A stretch of 64,000 nt of DNA from an uncultured Sulfuricurvum sp. GTDB lineage: Bacteria > Campylobacterota > Campylobacteria > Campylobacterales > Sulfurimonadaceae. The position numbers and the translations under genes are program-made. The first letter of the stretch is position 1; each line of letters starts with the position of its first letter. The stretch lies in the NCBI GenBank assembly GCA_903844635.1, contig CAIMUF010000074.1, positions 124,001 to 188,000 on the forward strand. Direction: 5' to 3'. Positions 58,994 through 64,000 of the stretch are shown here, piece by piece. A model generated the notes under the pieces. The model was given only the letters and a program-made list of their open reading frames with translations. It was not told where the DNA came from and did not search any database.

Positions 58994-61222
58994 ATGAACC
59001 AAACAGCAGTGCTCGGATTTCCCCGAATCGGTGAAAAAAGAGAGTTAAAAACAGCCTTAGAAAACTATTGGAAAGGGAATACTTCCCTAAATGAACTAAC
59101 TGATGTCGCGTCTGAGCTTCGTCTCAAACATTGGAATCTTCAACGCAATGCAGGTATTAAAACCGTTGCCGTTAATGATTTTAGTTTCTATGATAACACA
59201 TTGGATTTGATGGTTGCATTGGGGGCTCAACCTGAACGCTTCCGTGATATAGCGGATGAAACACAGCATTATTTTACGATGGCACGTGGCGATGAAACGC
59301 ATACCGCGATGGAGATGACCAAATGGTTTAACACCAATTACCATACCATTGTTCCTGAACTGCATAAAACATTTGAATTTGGTGCGATAAATGCCAAAAA
59401 AATCCTTGGTGAATTTAAAGAAGCAAAAGACAATGGATTTCAAGGTTCAATTCAACTCATCGGACCGATTACCTTTTTGGGGCTTAGCCGATGCGACAAG
59501 GAGGTTACTCTTGCTTTATTTGATCCACTATTAGGACAATACAATAAGCTTCTAGGTGCAATAATTGCCTTGGATAAAAACGTTGAAATCGTGATGCATG
59601 AACCCTCTTTAAGCATTGGCATAGACACTCAAGTTCTTTCATTACTAAAAATTGCGTACGAGCGTTTGGGTACTCTCTCGCAAAATTTAAGTGTTGCGAC
59701 TTATTTTGAACACTCATGTGAAGCAACGGCGGTTCTCGTGCATACTCCTATCAAAGGATTGGTTCTCGATTTTGTTCATGGAGTAAAAAACAGTGACTCT
59801 CTTGAATCACTAGGAAAAAGTGATAAGCACGTAACGATTGGAATTATTGACGGGCGAAATGTATGGAAAAACAATCTTCAGCAATCACTCAAAACCTTGG
59901 AATACATTGAGACGTATATTCCCAAAGAGAGATTAACGATTGGCGTATCGTGTTCATTACTTCACGTCCCTTATAGTCTCAAGCATGAAGAGAATCTGGA
60001 CACCAATGTCAAAGAATTGTTGGCATTTGCACAGGAGAAATTAGACGAACTATCACTTCTTGGCAAAGCGTTTTTTTCTCATGAAACAATACCCTTTCCG
60101 TCGCATCCAAAAGCCGCAGTGGATGAAGCGGTTCAAAATCGTTTAGGTGCTTTGAATCCTAATGACTTTAAGCGATCGCATCCTTTTTCAGTGCGACAAA
60201 TGTCCGCGCGGGATACGTTTGATCTTCCGCCATTGCCGACAACCACAATCGGATCATTTCCCCAAACTGCCGAAGTTCGCAAAGTACGTCAAGAGTTTAA
60301 AAAAGGGCTTATATCCAAAGAGACGTATGAAGAGACGATGAAAAAAATGATTGCTTCATGCGTTGCATTTCAAGAGTCAATTGACTTGGATGTTTTGGTG
60401 CATGGCGAGTTTGAGCGTAACGATATGGTGGAATATTTTGGAGAACAGCTTAATGGATTCGCCTTTAGTCAAAATGGATGGGTTCAAAGCTACGGAAGCC
60501 GATGCGTTAAACCACCCTTACTTTATGGTGATGTAAGCCGACCGCATCCTATGACACTGAATTGGAGTCTCTATGCCCAAAGCCTTACAGATCGTCCGAT
60601 GAAAGGGATGCTCACCGGGCCTGTAACGATTTTAAACTGGAGTTTCGTTCGTGATGATCAGCCTCGCAGTGTCACTGCAATGCAAATTGCACTGGCTATT
60701 CGTGATGAGGTAAATGATTTGCAACGAGCCGGTATTACGATGATCCAAGTAGATGAAGCGGCGTTCAAAGAGGGATATCCGTTGCGCCGTGAAAACCGAA
60801 GTGCGTATGAAAAATGGGCACTGGAGAGTTTCTTACTCAGTACCGCAGTAGCAGACAAAGAGACCCAAATCCACACTCACATGTGTTACAGTGAGTTTAC
60901 CGACATTATCAAAACCATCGAAGCGATGGATGCTGATGTTATTTCCATCGAAACTTCACGCAGCGGTAACCGGCTCTTGCAGATTTTTAAAGAAACAGGT
61001 TATACCCAAGAAGTGGGACCAGGGGTCTATGATATCCACTCGCCGCGTATTCCAAGTGTAGAGGAAATGGAGCAACAAATTTATCTACTACTTGAAGTGC
61101 TTCCTTCATCACAGCTTTGGATTAACCCCGATTGCGGTCTGAAAACCCGTGGATGGAGTGAAACCGAAGCAGCTTTGAGAAATATGGTGGAGGCGACGAA
61201 GGCGGTAAGAGAAACTTTATAA
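58994..61222 (+). CDS. metE: Cobalamin-independent methionine synthase MetE
   Basis: A 742-residue enzyme transferring a methyl from 5-methyltetrahydropteroyltriglutamate to homocysteine. The N-terminal domain starts VLGFPRIGEKRELK, and the catalytic C-terminal domain has TTTIGSFPQT, the zinc ligands His and Cys in HTHMCYSEF and Cys in PDCGLKTRGW. Length is standard. AAGGAAAAA precedes the ATG. No cobalamin or SAM riboswitch is evident in the 95-base leader, which holds a dispersed inverted repeat instead. A hairpin at 61272-61294 probably terminates it. Confidence 0.96.
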   Translation: MNQTAVLGFPRIGEKRELKTALENYWKGNTSLNELTDVASELRLKHWNLQRNAGIKTVAVNDFSFYDNTLDLMVALGAQPERFRDIADETQHYFTMARGDETHTAMEMTKWFNTNYHTIVPELHKTFEFGAINAKKILGEFKEAKDNGFQGSIQLIGPITFLGLSRCDKEVTLALFDPLLGQYNKLLGAIIALDKNVEIVMHEPSLSIGIDTQVLSLLKIAYERLGTLSQNLSVATYFEHSCEATAVLVHTPIKGLVLDFVHGVKNSDSLESLGKSDKHVTIGIIDGRNVWKNNLQQSLKTLEYIETYIPKERLTIGVSCSLLHVPYSLKHEENLDTNVKELLAFAQEKLDELSLLGKAFFSHETIPFPSHPKAAVDEAVQNRLGALNPNDFKRSHPFSVRQMSARDTFDLPPLPTTTIGSFPQTAEVRKVRQEFKKGLISKETYEETMKKMIASCVAFQESIDLDVLVHGEFERNDMVEYFGEQLNGFAFSQNGWVQSYGSRCVKPPLLYGDVSRPHPMTLNWSLYAQSLTDRPMKGMLTGPVTILNWSFVRDDQPRSVTAMQIALAIRDEVNDLQRAGITMIQVDEAAFKEGYPLRRENRSAYEKWALESFLLSTAVADKETQIHTHMCYSEFTDIIKTIEAMDADVISIETSRSGNRLLQIFKETGYTQEVGPGVYDIHSPRIPSVEEMEQQIYLLLEVLPSSQLWINPDCGLKTRGWSETEAALRNMVEATKAVRETL

Positions 61223-61225
61223 ATT

Positions 61226-61310
61226 GTCATCCTCCTCGGATTTGTCCCAAATCTAAGCTGGATTTACCCCGAAGGGGGCACAATGCCCCCTTTTGCGGGA
61301 ATGAGAAACT
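61226..61310. repeat. REP-like sequence after metE containing a hairpin terminator
   Basis: The gap starts with GTCATCCTCC and ends GCGGGAATGAG, outer parts like the GTCATTCCCGC family. Inside, AAGGGGGCA (61272-61280) and TGCCCCCTT (61284-61292) form a perfect 9-bp stem with a CAA loop and end in TTTT, a plausible metE terminator. The T-run is short. Confidence 0.5.
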
Positions 61311-61420
61311 AAATAATAAAAATTATCCTTTAGATTTTTAGGTTAACTTCCTGACGCTCATTTATATTAATCTTCGTGTGTTACAATTTCCCTACTTTAA
61401 AAATAACACAAGGAAATCCT

Positions 61421-62017
61421 ATGCTCGTAACTAAACCCGCTCCAGATTTTACAGCAACAACCGTATTAGCAGATGGCACCATCGTTGATGGATTCAAATT
61501 ATCCGAAAATTTCGGGAAAAAAGGGACAGTATTGTTCTTTTATCCTCTTGACTTTACGTTTGTATGTCCATCAGAGATCATCGCGTTTTCACACCGTATC
61601 GAAGATTTCGAGAGCCGTGGCGTAAACGTTATCGGTGTTTCTGTTGACAGCCAATTTTCACACTTTGCATGGAGAGAAACTCCAATCGAAAAAGGTGGAA
61701 TCGGTCGTGTTAAATTCCCACTTGTTGCAGACTTGAGCAAACAAATTTCAAAAGATTATGATGTTCTTTTCGGTGAGTCAGTAGCTCTTCGTGGTTCATT
61801 TTTGATCGACGCAAAAGGTATCATTCGTCACGCAGTTATCAATGACCTTCCATTGGGACGTAACATCGATGAGATGATCCGTATGGTTGATACGATGCAG
61901 TTTACAGATGAGCATGGCGAAGTTTGTCCTGCTGGTTGGGTAAAAGGTGATGCAGGTATGAAAGCAAGCACTGCCGGTGTTGCTGAGTATCTTGCTGAGC
62001 ACGCTGCGGCACTATAA
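61421..62017 (+). CDS. 2-Cys peroxiredoxin (AhpC/Prx1 type)
   Basis: A 198-residue thiol peroxidase. Peroxidatic Cys49 in PLDFTFVCPSE and resolving Cys169 in HGEVCPAGW. The start at 61421 follows AAGGAAA; a longer frame from 61376 is unsupported. It reduces H2O2 and organic peroxides, with thioredoxin or another reductant. In Campylobacterota this Prx1-type protein is usually the main peroxide-detoxifying enzyme. A strong terminator follows. Confidence 0.95.
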   Translation: MLVTKPAPDFTATTVLADGTIVDGFKLSENFGKKGTVLFFYPLDFTFVCPSEIIAFSHRIEDFESRGVNVIGVSVDSQFSHFAWRETPIEKGGIGRVKFPLVADLSKQISKDYDVLFGESVALRGSFLIDAKGIIRHAVINDLPLGRNIDEMIRMVDTMQFTDEHGEVCPAGWVKGDAGMKASTAGVAEYLAEHAAAL

Positions 62018-62028
62018 TTTGAATGCCG

Positions 62029-62056
62029 AAATCTGCCTCTTTTGAGGCAGATTTTT
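62029..62056 (+). terminator. Rho-independent terminator of the peroxiredoxin gene
   Basis: AAATCTGCCTC (62029-62039) and GAGGCAGATTT (62044-62054) form a perfect 11-bp stem with a TTTT loop, and the T-run continues to 62056. Confidence 0.9.
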
Positions 62057-62203
62057 CTTCTTTTACGACTCGTCTTCTGACAAATCTTTAGCTCCATTTC
62101 TCATTGATATTCTTAATTAACATAGGTTTTTATCTTTGAATATTCTTTAAAGCTTGACTGATGTACCATGAATTTACATACATTAAAACCAAGGAAAAAT
62201 AAA

Positions 62204-62350
62204 ATGCTTGAAACCATTGCTTTTATACTCATTATCCTCTGGGTACTAGGACTAGTCTCGTCGTATACAATAGGGGGATTTATTCATATCCTTATAGTTA
62301 TTGCAGTCGTGGTAATTTTAATCAGAGTTATTCGAGGTCGTCGATTGTAA
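62204..62350 (+). CDS. Lmo0937-family small membrane protein
   Basis: A 48-residue protein with two TM segments (LETIAFILIILWVLGLVSS and FIHILIVIAVVVILIRVI) ending RGRRL. The TIGGFIHIL stretch between them is the signature of the Lmo0937 family, small proteins of unknown function that often respond to envelope stress. AAGGAAAAA sits 5 bases before the ATG at 62204; an in-frame ATG at 62168 lacks a site and would spoil the TM start. Confidence 0.8.
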   Translation: MLETIAFILIILWVLGLVSSYTIGGFIHILIVIAVVVILIRVIRGRRL

Positions 62351-62425
62351 TCCTTCTAAAGGATAGGAAGTTTTTTTTAATTAAAAACTGCTTATCCTTT
62401 CTCTAAAATCACCGAATAGGCAATC

Positions 62426-63175
62426 ATGCAATACTCTTTCTTAGCCTCCTACGCTCTTATCATCTTTGCTCTGTGGTATTCACGACGTGAACATTTCGGG
62501 CTCGAAAAACAGATACTGACCAACTCTATTTTAGCGATGGTTCAGCTGGGATTGCTGGGGTATGCTCTTGTTTATCTTTTTAAAATCTCACACCCATCAC
62601 TTTTATTTTTTGTACTGCTTGGGATGGTGACGTTCGGAGCATATACGGCTAAAAAACGTTCACCGCTAGGAAATCATAGTTTTCGGATTGCTTTTTATAC
62701 ATTGGGCGCATCGTCTGGAATTGTCTTTGCCTCCATGATGGCGTTTGGTGTCATACACATGGTTCCACACGAGATGATTCCCATCGGAGGGATGATTATC
62801 GGCAATGCTCTGAATGTGTACACTCAAAGTATTGAGCGATTTAAAGCAGAAGTCAAAAATACAGTGGAGACCATCGAGGGGATGGTAGCACTAGGAGCAC
62901 CGCTCAAGGATGCGCTTGCGTTTGCTTCTAAAGCCTCCGTCAAAGCCTCAATGATCCCGACGCTCAATATGCTCCAAACCGTCGGCATTATCCATATTCC
63001 AGGAATCACGACAGGAATGCTTCTCGCGGGAGCTAACCCGCTCAAAGCAGTCTCCTATCAGTTAGCCGTAATGTACATGATGGTGGCGGTTTCGTTGCTC
63101 GCTGCAGCGTTTAGTGTGCTTTTTTCCTATAAGCATATTTTTGGGGCAGTATACGGGATGAATACAGTGAAATAG
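62426..63175 (+). CDS. fetB: FetB-type ABC transporter permease (UPF0014)
   Basis: A 249-residue membrane protein of the FetB/YbbM family, with about six or seven TM segments. Diagnostic blocks are MIPIGGMIIGNALNVYTQSIERF, EGMVALGAPLKDAL, and IHIPGITTGMLLAGANPLKAVSYQ. FetB with ATPase FetA exports iron in E. coli; no fetA gene is adjacent here, so the ATPase is elsewhere. Downstream comes a FIST-domain gene. Confidence 0.85.
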   Translation: MQYSFLASYALIIFALWYSRREHFGLEKQILTNSILAMVQLGLLGYALVYLFKISHPSLLFFVLLGMVTFGAYTAKKRSPLGNHSFRIAFYTLGASSGIVFASMMAFGVIHMVPHEMIPIGGMIIGNALNVYTQSIERFKAEVKNTVETIEGMVALGAPLKDALAFASKASVKASMIPTLNMLQTVGIIHIPGITTGMLLAGANPLKAVSYQLAVMYMMVAVSLLAAAFSVLFSYKHIFGAVYGMNTVK

Positions 63176-63242
63176 TATAAGTTTTTTGCATTAAGGATAG
63201 GTGCACTATAATTTATAAATATAGTAGAGGGGAATGTATGGT

Positions 63243-64000
63243 ATGCAGCTGAAAAATCATCGATATACGAATCATGAAGAGCTTGTATTATTTTTAGATA
63301 TTCTATTGTCCCACGAACATAAAGCTATTTTAATTCAACTTTTTAGTGGAGTTTTGGATAAACAGCTTATCCAATCCATCCTCGATAATCTCGCTTTAAA
63401 ACTTCCTGATGCCATGCTTATCGGTGCCACTACGGCAGGTGAGATTATGGACGGGGTGATGAGTTCTTCTGACATTATTCTTTCTTTCTCATTATTTGAA
63501 TCGACAGATATCTCAACGTATTATTTCCCCCAATGCGATTTTGAAAACGGTGTTCGTGCAGCAGAGGAGATACTTACCGATCGTACAAAAGTCTGTATCG
63601 CTTTTAGTGAAGGGCTCACAAGTGATTCAGAGTCATTTTTGGATGGATTTACTTCGGTGCGTAATGATGTGATGGTTGCGGGAGGAAATGCAGGGGATGA
63701 TTTAACCTTTACCGGTACTTATGTAATGCAAGGTTCTCATCTTTATGACGTAGGAATTGTTATTGCGGTATTGGACAGTGATCTTCTAGTTGTTAATAAT
63801 GCTTATTCTCTTTCATGGACGCCTGTAGGTAAATTTATGACAATTACCAAGGCAGAGAAAAATGTTATTTATGAGATAGATAATCGTCCGATTCGAGAGC
63901 TTTATACCCACTATTTGGGTGCTGAAACGGTTGAACATATTCCTGCGAGTGCGATTGAATTTCCACTGATAAAAATCGAAGATAATGTTGCGATTGCACG
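63243..64000 (+). CDS. FIST-domain sensor protein, truncated at window end
   Basis: An open frame from ATG 63243 runs off the right edge (252 codons seen). It reads as a FIST_N domain: LIGATTAGEIMDG, IAFSEGLTSDSESFLDGF, VAGGNAGDDLTFTGTYV, and then the start of FIST_C (TKAEKNVIYEIDNRPIRELY). FIST domains are ligand-sensing modules, possibly for amino acids, fused to kinases, GGDEF or methyl-accepting domains that would lie outside the window. GAGGGG at 63227-63232 favours 63243 over an in-frame ATG at 63234. Confidence 0.85.
   Translation, partial: MQLKNHRYTNHEELVLFLDILLSHEHKAILIQLFSGVLDKQLIQSILDNLALKLPDAMLIGATTAGEIMDGVMSSSDIILSFSLFESTDISTYYFPQCDFENGVRAAEEILTDRTKVCIAFSEGLTSDSESFLDGFTSVRNDVMVAGGNAGDDLTFTGTYVMQGSHLYDVGIVIAVLDSDLLVVNNAYSLSWTPVGKFMTITKAEKNVIYEIDNRPIRELYTHYLGAETVEHIPASAIEFPLIKIEDNVAIA

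Noticed and set aside
58726-59034. Plus-strand frame running through the repeat into metE
   Set aside because: It crosses the dispersed repeat and the metE start in another frame; no start signals and no recognisable domain. Part may be a relic of a frame-shifted gene.
1-64000. CRISPR array, prophage, insertion sequence or rRNA operon
   Set aside because: I saw no regularly spaced direct repeats, no integrase, transposase or phage structural proteins, and no rRNA signatures.

Overview
The window comes from a Campylobacterota (epsilonproteobacterial) chromosome, most like the Sulfuricurvum/Sulfurimonas group. This is an inference from gene content and protein style: an F0 subunit c with an N-terminal signal-like extension, prepilins with A/FT-type cleavage sites, NhaD and Kef-type antiporters, many c-type cytochromes, many PAS/GGDEF/histidine kinase genes, and low-to-moderate GC with very short intergenic gaps. 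No phage, insertion sequence, rRNA operon or CRISPR array is visible.

Layout. 1-7.5 kb: the end of an MNT nucleotidyltransferase, its HEPN partner, then an MSHA-like pilus module made of one very large secreted protein and three prepilin-like proteins. 7.5-13.5 kb: a minus-strand signalling operon (PAS, Hpt, hybrid kinase, receiver). 13.5-22.1 kb: uvrC, a tiny lipoprotein gene, nadB, two Na+/H+ antiporters of different families, guaA and hemD. 22.1-22.4 kb: a 6S RNA gene recognisable from its fold, followed by a dispersed repeat. 22.4-29.9 kb: purD, an RDD protein, lptD, an MCE/MlaD protein and pnp. 30.1-33.6 kb: atpE, tRNA-Leu(GAG) and a CBS-PAS-GGDEF-EAL protein. 33.7-38.7 kb: a TolC/MFP/RND efflux operon on the minus strand. 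38.8-40.9 kb: an acidic protein coupled to a DnaQ-like exonuclease, TonB and a Sel1 protein. 41.0-46.3 kb: a five-gene overlapping operon (BRCT-like/LRV-repeat protein, MoxR AAA+ ATPase, VWA protein, four-repeat membrane protein, PIF1-like helicase). 46.3-48.9 kb: a double-META lipoprotein, two small envelope proteins and an AI-2E transporter. 48.9-53.3 kb: a six-gene minus-strand operon with an SHP-type cytochrome, two diheme (DHC) domains, cytochrome b561, a Spy-like protein and its two-component system. 53.4-64 kb: a P-type ATPase, ZIP-like protein, ABC exporter, an orphan ORF, metE, peroxiredoxin, an Lmo0937-like peptide, FetB and a truncated FIST-domain sensor.

The most system-like unexplained assemblies are the 41-46 kb MoxR-VWA operon, whose functional theme I cannot name, and the SHP/DHC/cytochrome b operon with its regulators. 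A tandem 11-bp direct repeat lies in the intergenic region between that operon and the divergent P-type ATPase. At least four families of short dispersed palindromic repeats occupy intergenic gaps: one next to the 6S gene and again at the end of the GGDEF-EAL gene, one after the pilus genes, one inside the efflux operon and one just before metE.
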